Shown here in pieces: positions 8,122 to 15,556 of a DNA stretch of 64,000 bases. The DNA is from Streptomyces sp. TP-A0356. GTDB taxonomy: Bacteria > Actinomycetota > Actinomycetes > Streptomycetales > Streptomycetaceae. The first letter of the stretch is position 1, and the number at the start of each line of letters is the position of its first letter. The translations under genes were made by a program, and so were the position numbers. The stretch is from the NCBI RefSeq assembly GCF_001417775.1, contig NZ_BBZJ01000015.1, forward strand, positions 62,001 to 126,000, in the 5' to 3' direction. A model generated the notes under the pieces. The model saw only the letters and a program-made list of their open reading frames with translations, had not been told where the DNA came from and did no database searches.

Positions 8122-9135
8122 TTGACCACCCCGGAACCTCGCGACGAGCGGGTCCCCGTCACCGTCCTGACCGGCTTCCTCGGCTCGGGCAAGACCACCC
8201 TGCTCAACCGCATCCTCACCGAGAACCACGGCCTGAGGATCGCCGTCATCGAGAACGAGTTCGGCGAGATCGGCATCGACGACGCGCTCGTCCTCGACGC
8301 CGAGGAAGAGATCTTCGAGATGAACAACGGCTGCATCTGCTGCACCGTGCGCGGAGATCTCATACGCATCCTCGGCGCCTTGATGCGCCGGCGCGAGAAG
8401 TTCGACCACATCCTCATCGAGACCACCGGCCTCGCCGACCCCGCACCCGTCGCCCAGACCTTCTTCATGGACGACGAGATCGCCTCCCAGCTGCGGCTGG
8501 ACGCCATCGTCACCCTCGTCGACGCCGCGCACGTGCTCCAGCACCTGGACGAAGTCAAGCCGGAGGGTGTGGAGAACGAGGCCGTCGAGCAGATCGCCTT
8601 CGCCGACCGGGTCGTGCTCAACAAGACCGACCTGGCCGACGAGAAGACGATCGCCGAGGTCGAGGCCCGCGTACGGTCGATCAACGCCCCGGTGCAGATC
8701 CTGCGTGCCCAGCACGCGGAGATCGACCTCCGACAGGTCCTCGACGTCGGCGCGTTCGACCTGGAACGAGTGCTCGCCGACGATCCCTCCTTCCTCGCCG
8801 AGACCGAGCACCAGCACGACACCACCGTCACCTCGGTCGGCATCGAGCTGGAGGGCGAGCTCGACGAGGACCGGCTGAACGGCTGGCTCGGCCAGTTGTT
8901 GCGCACCAAGGGCGTCGACCTGTTCCGCTCCAAGGGCATCCTCGCCATCGCCGGGGCGCCCAGGCAGTACGTCTTCCAGGGCGTGCACATGCTGCTGGAC
9001 GGCACCTTCGGACGCGACTGGCGGGAGGGCGAAGTACGGCGCAACCGGCTCGTCTTCATCGGCCGCGACCTCGACCGCGCCGCGCTGGAGCGCGGCTTCG
9101 CCGACTGCCTTGCCACCGCGGGAGCGGCCGCGTGA
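8122..9135 (+). CDS. COG0523/CobW-family GTP-binding protein
   Basis: These G3E GTPases deliver or insert metals (Zn, Co or Ni) into client proteins. Seen here: Walker [10 protein letters not shown] at residues 18-26, the hallmark GCICC metal motif with C71-x-C73-C74, a NKTD-type guanine specificity loop (VLNKTDLAD near 170), and a CobW C-terminal domain from about residue 240 with [10 protein letters not shown]. Length (337) is normal. The start is a TTG at 8122 after AGGAG at 8111-8115. Its stop overlaps the next gene by four bases (GTGA), so the WD40 protein is translationally coupled. Which metal it handles cannot be read from the sequence; the neighbours argue for Zn, Ni or Co. Confidence 0.92.
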   Translation: MTTPEPRDERVPVTVLTGFLGSGKTTLLNRILTENHGLRIAVIENEFGEIGIDDALVLDAEEEIFEMNNGCICCTVRGDLIRILGALMRRREKFDHILIETTGLADPAPVAQTFFMDDEIASQLRLDAIVTLVDAAHVLQHLDEVKPEGVENEAVEQIAFADRVVLNKTDLADEKTIAEVEARVRSINAPVQILRAQHAEIDLRQVLDVGAFDLERVLADDPSFLAETEHQHDTTVTSVGIELEGELDEDRLNGWLGQLLRTKGVDLFRSKGILAIAGAPRQYVFQGVHMLLDGTFGRDWREGEVRRNRLVFIGRDLDRAALERGFADCLATAGAAA

Positions 9136-10157
9136 GTACGACTGTGGAGTCCCCGCTCGCCTGGGAAGTCGGAGTCGACGACGCACCCGTCGCACTCACT
9201 GCACGGGGCGATCTGGTCGCCGTCGCGGCGGCCGGGGGGATGGTCAAGGTCTTCGACGCGGCGATGGGTGCCGAGATCGGGTCGCTCGACCTTCCCGGAG
9301 GTGCGCTCAAGATCGCACTCTCCCCGGATGCGGGGCACTTGGTGGCGACCGGCCCCATGGGTCACGCACTGTGGCGCCGCTCTGACGGACGTACGAAGGT
9401 GCGGGAGTCCGGTGCCTGGTCGGCCGCCGCCGCCTGGGCCGACGGCGCACGGGTCGCCGTCGCCTCCGGCCGTCGTGCGCTCGTACTCGACGCGGAGGGA
9501 GCCGAGTTGTGGCGCACGGAGCCCGCCGCGTCCACCGTCACCGACCTCGCCTGGATGCGCCAGGGCCGACGCCTGGCCGTGGCGGCGTATGGGGCCGTGC
9601 GCTGCCACGAACGGCACACCGAGAAGCCGGTCGCCACCTATCCCTACGTTGGTTCGCACCTCGCGCTCGCCGTCGCACCCACCGGGAAGTGGATCTGCAG
9701 CGGTAACCAGGACGCCTCCATCCACATCTGGAGAGCGCGCGACGGCGGCGAGCTGACCATGTCCGGCTACCCGGACAAGGTCTCCCGCCTCGCCTTCGAC
9801 GACACCGGCTTCTGGCTGGCGGCCGACGGCGCGCCCGACGTCACGGTGTGGGACTTCGCCGGCAAGGGACCGGAGGGCACGGCACCGCGCTCGCTGCGCT
9901 GCCACGAGACGGTGACCGCGCTGGCCTGGCGGCCGGGTGCCGCCGGGCACCTGGCCAGCGGCGGCGCCGACGGCACTGTCGCCCTGTGGCACGCCACGGC
10001 CGGGCGGCCGCAGGCGCGCCTGCGGCCGGTGCGCGAACTGGACGGCACCGGCGCGCCGGTCGCGGCGCTGGCCTGGGCGGGCCCGCACCTGCTGGCCGTC
10101 GCCTGGCGGGACGGCCGGATCCGGACGTACGGTGTGCCGTCCCGGACCGCCCTGTGA
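9132..10157 (+). CDS. WD40-repeat protein coupled to the GTPase
   Basis: A 341-residue beta-propeller protein, presumably cytosolic since no signal peptide is visible. Repeats of about 40 residues are recognisable from blade-like strings such as [60 protein letters not shown] and [18 protein letters not shown]; six or seven blades would fit. Such propellers serve as protein-docking scaffolds; here a natural partner is the GTPase or its client. The start is GTG 9132, overlapping the GTPase stop by four bases, and its own stop overlaps the ferredoxin gene in the same way. The coupling implies fixed stoichiometry with its neighbours (inference). Confidence 0.85.
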   Translation: MSTTVESPLAWEVGVDDAPVALTARGDLVAVAAAGGMVKVFDAAMGAEIGSLDLPGGALKIALSPDAGHLVATGPMGHALWRRSDGRTKVRESGAWSAAAAWADGARVAVASGRRALVLDAEGAELWRTEPAASTVTDLAWMRQGRRLAVAAYGAVRCHERHTEKPVATYPYVGSHLALAVAPTGKWICSGNQDASIHIWRARDGGELTMSGYPDKVSRLAFDDTGFWLAADGAPDVTVWDFAGKGPEGTAPRSLRCHETVTALAWRPGAAGHLASGGADGTVALWHATAGRPQARLRPVRELDGTGAPVAALAWAGPHLLAVAWRDGRIRTYGVPSRTAL

Positions 10158-10555
10158 ACCGGTCCGTGATCCGGGCGGCCGCTCCCCGGCCCTGCACCCT
10201 CGTCGTGTGCCGGGGCTGCTGCTGCGGCAACCCGCGCAAGCACCCCGGCACCGACCACGCCTGGCAACTGGACCGGCTGCGCGCCGGCGCGGCGGAACAC
10301 GGCTTCCAGGTCCGTACGACGGACTGCCTGGGCCCCTGCGACCAGGCCAACGTCATCGTCGTCCAGCCGTCGACCGCCGGGCGGCGAGCCGGGGGCCGCG
10401 CCGTCTGGGTCGGCTTCGCCACGGACGACGACTGCACCGACGAGCTGCTGCGCTGGGCGCGGGCGGGCGGACCCGGCATCGCCGAACCGCCGCCCACGCT
10501 GGCGCTCCAGCTCATACGCCCACCGCGCGAGGCCCACAGCCGTGCACGCCGATGA
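10154..10555 (+). CDS. 2Fe-2S thioredoxin-like ferredoxin
   Basis: A 133-residue protein of the (2Fe-2S) ferredoxin fold with a thioredoxin topology. The pattern is VVCRGCCCGNPRKH near residues 18-30 followed by TTDCLGPCDQANVIVV near 56-71, giving the four Cys of the cluster (C-x9-12-C ... C-x3-C type). An additional Cys pair in CRGCCCG is richer than usual. It is probably an electron carrier or a cluster-based sensor. The start is GTG 10154 in a GTGA overlap with the WD40 stop; the 3' end overlaps the ArsR gene by 14 bases. It is the third member of the coupled run. Confidence 0.8.
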   Translation: MNRSVIRAAAPRPCTLVVCRGCCCGNPRKHPGTDHAWQLDRLRAGAAEHGFQVRTTDCLGPCDQANVIVVQPSTAGRRAGGRAVWVGFATDDDCTDELLRWARAGGPGIAEPPPTLALQLIRPPREAHSRARR

Positions 10556-10904
10556 CATCGACGCCGACGGCCGCGACGTCCTCGCGGCCGGCCGGCTCGA
10601 CGAGGCCACCGCCGCCTCCGTCGCCACGACGCTCCAGGCCCTGGCCACACCGTCCCGCCTGCTGATCCTCACCACCCTGCGGCAACGGCCCTACCCGGTC
10701 GGCGAACTCGCCTCTGCCGTCGGCATGGAACAGTCCGCCGTCTCCCACCAACTGCGCCTGCTGCGCGCCCTCGGCCTGGTCACCGGCCGCCGCGACGGCC
10801 GCCGCATCGTCTACAGCCTCTACGACGACCACGTCGCTCAGCTCCTCGACCAGGCCGTCCACCACATCGAGCACCTGCGGCTCGGCGTACGCGACCTCGA
10901 CTGA
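10542..10904 (+). CDS. ArsR/SmtB-family metal sensor, second NmtR-like copy
   Basis: A 120-residue winged-helix repressor that closes the GTPase run. HTH SAVGMEQSAVSHQLRLLR, wing RRDGRRIVYSLYD, and the C-terminal helix DDHVAQLLDQAVHHIEH again fits D-x-H-x10-H-x2-H, the Ni/Co-type alpha5 site. It is nearly identical in the core to the protein at 4831-5241, so the two probably recognise related operators. The start GTG 10542 lies inside the ferredoxin gene (14-base overlap), so it is expressed from the same transcript, which suggests autoregulation of the whole unit. Confidence 0.88.
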   Translation: MHADDIDADGRDVLAAGRLDEATAASVATTLQALATPSRLLILTTLRQRPYPVGELASAVGMEQSAVSHQLRLLRALGLVTGRRDGRRIVYSLYDDHVAQLLDQAVHHIEHLRLGVRDLD

Positions 10905-10944
10905 CCGCACATCCCAGCCGTCGCGACGCTCCCCCTCATCTCAC

Positions 10945-10984
10945 ATATGCATGGGTTGCTATATATTAACTTCTACATGCATGG
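10945..10984. promoter_or_regulatory. Candidate promoter/operator of the His-rich gene
   Basis: Two exact copies of ATGCATGG (10947-10954 and 10977-10984) lie 30 bp apart, three helical turns, and flank an AT-rich core (TTGCTATATATTAAC) that is out of keeping with the local GC content and can serve as a -10 region. A related TATGCATGTG occurs at the start of the SmtB-type gene at 11394. ArsR-type binding is plausible but unproven. Confidence 0.45.
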
Positions 10985-11036
10985 CCTGCGGCAGCACCAC
11001 CCGCAGACCGCCGAACGGCGCACCCAGGAGCAGGAC

Positions 11037-11339
11037 ATGACCACCGCCACCGAACACCGCACGCACGACGACCACACCCACACCCACGGCGAGGGCTGCG
11101 GCCATGTCGCCGTCCCGCACGGCGACCACACCGACTACGTGCACGACGGCCATCTCCACAAGTCGCACGACGGCCACGTCGACGAGTGCGCGACCGCCAG
11201 CCACACCGCCCACGAGGGCCACGACCACCAGCACGGCGAGGGCTGCGGCCACGTGGCCGTGCCGCACGAGAGCCATGTCGACTACGTGCACGACGGCCAC
11301 CGTCACGCCGCCCATGAGGGGCACTGGGACGATCACTGA
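11037..11339 (+). CDS. His-rich metal-binding repeat protein (100 aa)
   Basis: About 27 of 100 residues are His, with three Cys and many Asp/Glu. The protein consists of two tandem copies of a roughly 33-residue unit, each with HGEGCGHVAVPH followed by DYVHDGH, near residues 17-49 and 67-99. Such composition points to buffering or storage of Ni, Co, Zn or Cu in the cytosol; no signal peptide is visible. The ATG at 11037 follows AGGAG at good spacing. It stands between two ArsR-type sensor genes and has its own AT-rich promoter. Close in logic to Hpn-like or SlyD-tail metal stores, but no homology to those is claimed. Confidence 0.8.
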   Translation: MTTATEHRTHDDHTHTHGEGCGHVAVPHGDHTDYVHDGHLHKSHDGHVDECATASHTAHEGHDHQHGEGCGHVAVPHESHVDYVHDGHRHAAHEGHWDDH

Positions 11340-11368
11340 CCAGGGCCCCGTCCACCGACTTCACGAAC

Positions 11369-11383
11369 CGAAAATCATTGTCA
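11369..11383 (+). promoter_or_regulatory. Zur-box-like site upstream of the SmtB-type gene
   Basis: CGAAAATCATTGTCA matches the Zur consensus TGAAAATNATTTTCA at 12 of 14 defined positions and lies 11 bases before the SmtB-type start. In mycobacteria smtB and zur are neighbours, which makes the site believable, although the zur gene in this window is broken. Confidence 0.5.
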
Positions 11384-11394
11384 CTTGCTAATGT

Positions 11395-11721
11395 ATGCAT
11401 GTGACGACGACTCCCCCTTCCCCGGCGCCATCGATGGACGAGCCGATACGGGCCCTGCAGGCGGCCAGTGACCTCCTGAGGGCACTGGCCTCGCCCGTCC
11501 GCATCGGCATCGTCCGCGAGCTGTCCCAGGGCGGGAAGTACGTCCACGAGCTGGTCGCCGCCCTCGGGGTGAGCCAGCCGCTGGTCTCCCAGCACCTCCG
11601 GGTGCTGCGCACCTCCCGCATCGTGACGGCACGGCGCCAGGCGCGCGAGATCCAGTACGTCCTCACCGACGACCACATCGCCCATATCGTGCTGGACGCC
11701 ATCCGGCACGCCCAGGAGTAG
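11395..11721 (+). CDS. SmtB-type ArsR-family zinc sensor
   Basis: A 108-residue repressor. The core reads LLRALASPVRIGIVRELSQG, then KYVHELVAALGVSQPLVSQH as the HTH, and the last helix DDHIAHIVLDAIRHAQE fits D-x-H-x10-H-x2-E, the alpha5 zinc site of SmtB. The sequence closely resembles M. tuberculosis Rv2358 (SmtB), which sits beside zur (Rv2359). Start is ATG 11395, or GTG 11401; both lie in an AT-rich element with a Zur-like box just upstream. The alpha5 ligand set differs from the other two ArsR proteins here (Glu instead of His as last ligand), so it probably senses Zn rather than Ni/Co. Confidence 0.87.
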   Translation: MHVTTTPPSPAPSMDEPIRALQAASDLLRALASPVRIGIVRELSQGGKYVHELVAALGVSQPLVSQHLRVLRTSRIVTARRQAREIQYVLTDDHIAHIVLDAIRHAQE

Positions 11722-11725
11722 CCCG

Positions 11726-11932
11726 TCAGTCGAGGCGGGCGACCTGCCATGGAGTGGGGGCCGCACGGAGTCGGTCGGGCAGCGTGCCGTCGTCGGGCAT
11801 CCCAGCCCGCAGCCACACCCCGACCGCCTCGGCGTCGGCTTCGGTGACGAGCGGACCCAGGCACACGACAGCCCCAACACGGTGCCCGGTCCAGCTTGGG
11901 TTGACCGACCACCACCGCACGGACTCCGTCAC
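11726..11932 (-). CDS. Small hypothetical protein (68 aa)
   Basis: The minus strand has an open frame from GTG 11932 to 11726 starting MTESVRWWSVNPSWTGHRVG and ending WLRAGMPDDGTLPDRLRA, PTPWQVARLD. The composition is protein-like, with Trp residues and a TEADAEAVGVWL helix. There is no strong SD and no recognisable family. It converges on the SmtB-type gene with four bases between the stops. It may be a real small gene or the end of a lost one. Confidence 0.45.
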   Translation of the reverse strand: MTESVRWWSVNPSWTGHRVGAVVCLGPLVTEADAEAVGVWLRAGMPDDGTLPDRLRAAPTPWQVARLD

Positions 11933-12043
11933 CCGCGAGCCGACACCCCTCCAGTAGAGGAACAGTCCAGCTCAGCAGCCCGAAACCCCGGCCCTTACGC
12001 GGAACACCGGCTCCAGCGTGCCGGGGGCGGCGTCCTAGCGAGC

Positions 12044-12685
12044 TCAGAGCGCCTCGCGGGGCAGCGTGACGCGGCGCACGGCCTCGATGAGTGCGGCGCG
12101 GTGCTCCTGTAGGCGCTCGGGGGACATCGGGGCCTCGCCGACGGTGGCCATGAGCGCGGGCGGGGCATCGAGCCAGCTCTCAGTGATCCGCAGCACCATG
12201 GCGAACAGGTCGACGGCCGGGAAGGTGGCGTCGAGCCGACCCTCGCGCTGAGCTGCCGCCACGACGTCTACCCGCTCCTGGTAGGTGCGGCCTTCGACCT
12301 CGCTCGGCTGCACCCGCTCGAACCGGCGCCAGGCCGACAATCGAGCGGCTTCCGGGTGGGCCAGCATGTAGTCGAAGCGCGCGCCGGCGAAGGCGACCAG
12401 GTCGCCGTCGGGCAGCGGAACGGCCTGGGTCAGTTCCGCGGTCTGCCTCTCCAGCACGGCCTCGAAGAGCTTCTCCTTGTCGCCGAAGTAGACGTAGAGC
12501 AGTCGCTTGTTCGCACCGGCCCGCTCGGCTATCCGCTCGATGCGCGCCCCGGCGAAGCCGTACTCGGCGAACTCCGTGGTCGCCGCCGCCAGGATGAGCT
12601 CCTTGGTGGCGGAGGAGTCGCGGCGGCGCACCGCGCGGGTGGCGGTCTCAGAGGTCTCAGAGTTCTCAGTCGGTGGCGTGGGCAT
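12044..12685 (-). CDS. TetR-family transcriptional regulator
   Basis: A 213-residue repressor. The N-terminal HTH is TKELILAAATTEFAEYGFAG, ARIERIAERAGANKRLLYVY, a textbook TetR domain (residues about 25-70), followed by an all-helical ligand-binding domain with LSAWRRFERVQPSE and a C-terminal tetracyclin-repressor-like region. It is divergent from the aldo/keto reductase gene, with palindromic sites between them at 12735-12759, so it most likely controls itself and the reductase-SDR pair. The effector is unknown. ATG 12685 is the first in-frame start that precedes the acidic-polar leader. Confidence 0.88.
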   Translation of the reverse strand: MPTPPTENSETSETATRAVRRRDSSATKELILAAATTEFAEYGFAGARIERIAERAGANKRLLYVYFGDKEKLFEAVLERQTAELTQAVPLPDGDLVAFAGARFDYMLAHPEAARLSAWRRFERVQPSEVEGRTYQERVDVVAAAQREGRLDATFPAVDLFAMVLRITESWLDAPPALMATVGEAPMSPERLQEHRAALIEAVRRVTLPREAL

Positions 12686-12734
12686 GCTCCGAGACTAGCC
12701 TATGTAACTAACTTTTGACTTACTTCTGGCACCG

Positions 12735-12759
12735 GGTTAGCTTGTAACTAACCGGTTAG
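12735..12759. promoter_or_regulatory. TetR operator candidates (CTAACCGGTTAG palindrome)
   Basis: GGTTAG (12735-12740) and CTAACC (12748-12753) form an inverted repeat, and the second arm is also part of the perfect 12-bp palindrome CTAACCGGTTAG (12748-12759). A further TAACTAAC lies at about 12703-12712. Position between divergent tetR and aldo/keto reductase genes makes this the likely TetR binding site. Confidence 0.65.
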
Positions 12760-12801
12760 ATATCCAATGGGCCCGGGAGGCTCAGGAGAGGACGACCTCC
12801 C

Positions 12802-13668
12802 ATGTCAACCACCCCCAAGCTCCAGACGCTGACGCTCGCCGACGACCTGAACCTCACCCGCATGGGGTACGGGGCGATGCAGTTGGCCGGCCCCGGCGTC
12901 TTCGGTCCCCCCAAGGACCGCGACCAGGCACTGGCCGTACTGCGCACCGCCGTGGAGCTCGGCATCACTCACATCGACACCAGCGACTTCTACGGACCGG
13001 CCGTCGTCAACGAGCTGATCAAGGAAGCGCTGCACCCGTACCCGGACGACCTGCACATCGTCACCAAGGTCGGCGCCCGCCGCACCGACGACGGCGGCTG
13101 GGTGCCGTCCCTGGAGCCCGGGGACCTCAAGGAACAGGTCCGGGAGAATCTCAAGCATCTGGGCCTGGAAACCCTCGACGTCGTGAACCTGCGCCTGGGC
13201 TCGGTCGAGGGCACAACCGACGAGTCCATCGCCGCGCAGTTCGGCGCCCTGGCCGAACTGCGCGAGCAGGGCCTCATCCGCCATCTGGGCCTCAGCGGCG
13301 CCTCCGACACCCAGCTGACCGAGGCGCAGACCATCGCCCCGGTCGTGACCGTGCAAAACCTCTACAACCTGGCCAACCGTCAGGACGATGCCCTTGTGGA
13401 GCGCTGCGCGGCCGAGAACATCGCCTTCGCCCCGTTCTTCCCCCTGGGCGGCTTCTCCCCGCTGCAGTCCGAGACGCTGACCAAGGTCGCCATACAGCTG
13501 GACGCAACGCCGCAGAGTGTCGCGCTGGCCTGGCTGCTCCAGCGGTCGGCGACCATTGTCCTGATCCCCGGCACGTCCTCTGTGGCACACCTGCGCCAGA
13601 ACGTGGCCGCCGCCGAGCTGGAGCTGCCGGCGGACGCGGTCGCCGAGCTGGACACCATCGGCAAGTAA
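12802..13668 (+). CDS. Aldo/keto reductase
   Basis: A 288-residue NADP-dependent reductase of the AKR TIM-barrel family. Visible are the catalytic Asp/Tyr region HIDTSDFYGPAVVNELI near 55-70, the Lys in IVTKVGARR near 83, LGLSGASDTQL in place of the usual LGLSN, and the cofactor end region LAWLLQRSATIVLIPGTSS near 240. Family members reduce aldehydes and ketones; the substrate is not predictable. ATG 12802 is preceded by GGAG about 13 bases upstream. It is divergent from the TetR gene and followed 130 bp later by an SDR gene in the same direction. Confidence 0.9.
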   Translation: MSTTPKLQTLTLADDLNLTRMGYGAMQLAGPGVFGPPKDRDQALAVLRTAVELGITHIDTSDFYGPAVVNELIKEALHPYPDDLHIVTKVGARRTDDGGWVPSLEPGDLKEQVRENLKHLGLETLDVVNLRLGSVEGTTDESIAAQFGALAELREQGLIRHLGLSGASDTQLTEAQTIAPVVTVQNLYNLANRQDDALVERCAAENIAFAPFFPLGGFSPLQSETLTKVAIQLDATPQSVALAWLLQRSATIVLIPGTSSVAHLRQNVAAAELELPADAVAELDTIGK

Positions 13669-13798
13669 CCCGGCGCGGTCCTGGGCCGGGCGCCATCACC
13701 CGGCCCAGACCCCGCGGTCGGCGCCTTCCCGCTCCCTGGCGCGCCAACGGCACGACGGGGGCGGGGGTGCACTCACAGGACGAACGTCAAGGAGGATC

Positions 13799-14527
13799 AT
13801 GCGATCCGTTGTTGTCGTACTCGGCGCCTCAGGGGGCATCGGACAGGCCGTCACCGCCGGCCAGGCAGCGCTCGGGCGGCACGTCATCGCCGTGGCCAGG
13901 GGCGAGAAGGTCCTCTCCCTGCGCACCGAACACGTCACACCCGTCCAGGCGGATGCCTCCAAGCCCGAGGACCTTGAGCGCATCTTCTCCATCGCCGCCG
14001 AGACCGGCGCGGTGGACGCGCTGGTCCACACCGTCTTCGCCGACTCCCGCGTTCCGCTGACGAAGCTGGACCCCGCGGCAATGCAGGAGGTGTTCGCCGC
14101 CGGCGCCACCTCCGCGCTCAAGGCCGCCCAGCTCCTGCACGAGCAGGAGACCCGACCGGCCTCGTGCGTGCTGATCGGCTCCATCCATGCCGGATTCGGC
14201 GAAGCCGGCATGGCGGCCTACTCCACCGCGAAGGCCGCACTGCGCGGCATCAACCGCTCCCTGGCCGTGGAGTGGGGCCGCGAAGGCATCCGGACCAACC
14301 TCGTCGAACCCGGCTTCGTACCAGTGCCGCGCAACGAGCGCCTGGCCACCGCCACCGTCCTGGACAGCCTGCAGCGCGCCTACCCGAGCCCCCGCCTGTG
14401 CACCCCGCACGACGTCGCCCACCTCACCAGCTTCCTGCTGAGCGACCAGGCCGAGTTCATCAACGGTGCCACCATCCCCGTCGACGGCGGCGCCAGCGCG
14501 GTCCTGCCGGAAACACTGCTGCGATAA
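13799..14527 (+). CDS. SDR-family oxidoreductase
   Basis: A 242-residue classical short-chain dehydrogenase/reductase. The nucleotide-binding motif VVLGASGGIGQAV is at residues 5-17, the active-site Tyr/Lys are in YSTAKAALRGINRSLAVEWG near 140, and the C-terminal FINGATIPVDGGASAV is typical. NAG is replaced by VHTVFAD, a small variation. Start ATG 13799 has AAGGAGG nine bases upstream. It probably shares TetR control with the reductase before it. The hairpin at 14701-14727 can end both this unit and the converging ABC operon. Confidence 0.9.
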   Translation: MRSVVVVLGASGGIGQAVTAGQAALGRHVIAVARGEKVLSLRTEHVTPVQADASKPEDLERIFSIAAETGAVDALVHTVFADSRVPLTKLDPAAMQEVFAAGATSALKAAQLLHEQETRPASCVLIGSIHAGFGEAGMAAYSTAKAALRGINRSLAVEWGREGIRTNLVEPGFVPVPRNERLATATVLDSLQRAYPSPRLCTPHDVAHLTSFLLSDQAEFINGATIPVDGGASAVLPETLLR

Positions 14528-14700
14528 GCGGAGTCCGCTCAATAGGAGCCGCTTTCCTGAACTGAGCGTTCCCGTTGGTGGCTTCGGGGTCAGCGGCTGC
14601 GGAGTGCGTACATGATGATCGCCGTCCCGGCGAGGCAGATCAGGGTGGCGTCTTTCGGCCCCCTCGCCGCCCAGGGCCCCCTGCCGGACCACTGCGAGCA
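14528..14700. other. Intergenic stretch with a short orphan protein tail
   Basis: No intact gene. The minus strand reads KDATLICLAGTAIIMYALRS then a final R and a stop at 14591, a plausible C-terminal helix of a lost gene (a transposase tail is possible), but it is too short to assign. Confidence 0.3.
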
Positions 14701-14727
14701 GAGGGCCCTGCGTTGCACAGGGCCCTC
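14701..14727. terminator. Hairpin between convergent SDR and ABC operon
   Basis: GAGGGCCCTG (14701-14710) and CAGGGCCCTC (14718-14727) form a perfect 10-bp stem with a seven-base loop, 47 bases from the permease stop. Likely a bidirectional terminator. Confidence 0.7.
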
Positions 14728-14773
14728 CATCGCGGCGCGTGTCCGAGATCAACCGAGGTTGAGAGATGGGCTC

Positions 14774-15556
14774 TCAGCGCTTAGTGGTGCTGTTGAACAG
14801 CGAGCGCGACCAGACGTAGCCGATCAGGGTGATGCCGGCGCACCAGGCGAGCGAGATCCAGCCGTTGTTGCCGATCTCCGAGCCGGAGAGCAGGCCGCGC
14901 AGCGTCTCGGTCATCGGCGTGAACGGCTGGTTCTCGGCGAACCAGCGCAGGCCCGGTGACATCGAGTCGGCCGGCACGAAGGCGGAGCCGAGGAACGGCA
15001 GGAACTGGACCAGCAGTGGCTTGTTGCTCGCGGACTCGACGGTCTTGGAGATCAGGCCGAGCGCCGCCGACAGCCAGGTCACCGCGAAGGCGATGGCCGC
15101 GAGGAGGCCGGTGGCGGCAAGCCACTCGAGCGGGCTCGCGTCCGATCGGAAACCGAGGGCGAGTGCGACCGCCACGACCAGGACGACGCTCACCATCGTC
15201 TGGATGACGCTGCCGATGACATGGCCCGTCATGAACGACGACCGTGTGATGTCCATGGTGCGGAAGCGGTTGATGATGCCCTCGGTCATGTCGGAGCAGA
15301 CCGCGATCGAGGTCGACATCGAGCCGGCGGCCACCCCCATGATGATGATGCCCGGCGTCAGATACTCCAGGTAGGCGTCCCGGCCGCCGCCCATTCCGTG
15401 GCCGATCGAGTCCCCGAAGGCGTACACGAACAGCAGCAGCATCAGGATCGGGGTCAGGGCGGCGCCGAACCCCACGGCCGGATAGCGGATCGCGTGCTTG
15501 AGGTTGCGCCGCAGCATCGTCATCGAGTCGTGCACGGCGTAGGTGAGGGTGCTCAT
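14774..15556 (-). CDS. ABC-2 type transporter permease (DrrB-like)
   Basis: A 260-residue membrane permease of the daunorubicin-resistance type. An N-terminal cytoplasmic stretch (DSMTMLRRNLKHAIRYPAVG) precedes six hydrophobic segments; the conserved DMTEGIINRFRTMDITRSS near residue 95-113 is the coupling-loop signature of DrrB-type exporters. It starts at ATG 15556 in an ATGA overlap with the stop of the ATPase gene, so the two proteins are made in equal amounts and form the exporter. The substrate is probably a hydrophobic drug or lipid. Confidence 0.9.
   Translation of the reverse strand: MSTLTYAVHDSMTMLRRNLKHAIRYPAVGFGAALTPILMLLLFVYAFGDSIGHGMGGGRDAYLEYLTPGIIIMGVAAGSMSTSIAVCSDMTEGIINRFRTMDITRSSFMTGHVIGSVIQTMVSVVLVVAVALALGFRSDASPLEWLAATGLLAAIAFAVTWLSAALGLISKTVESASNKPLLVQFLPFLGSAFVPADSMSPGLRWFAENQPFTPMTETLRGLLSGSEIGNNGWISLAWCAGITLIGYVWSRSLFNSTTKR

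Noticed and set aside
7765..10088. Long minus-strand frames opposite the GTPase and WD40 genes
   Set aside because: Composition (Ser/Arg or Gly/Asp/Val bias) is that of antisense shadows in GC-rich DNA; the plus-strand genes carry conserved motifs and SD sites.
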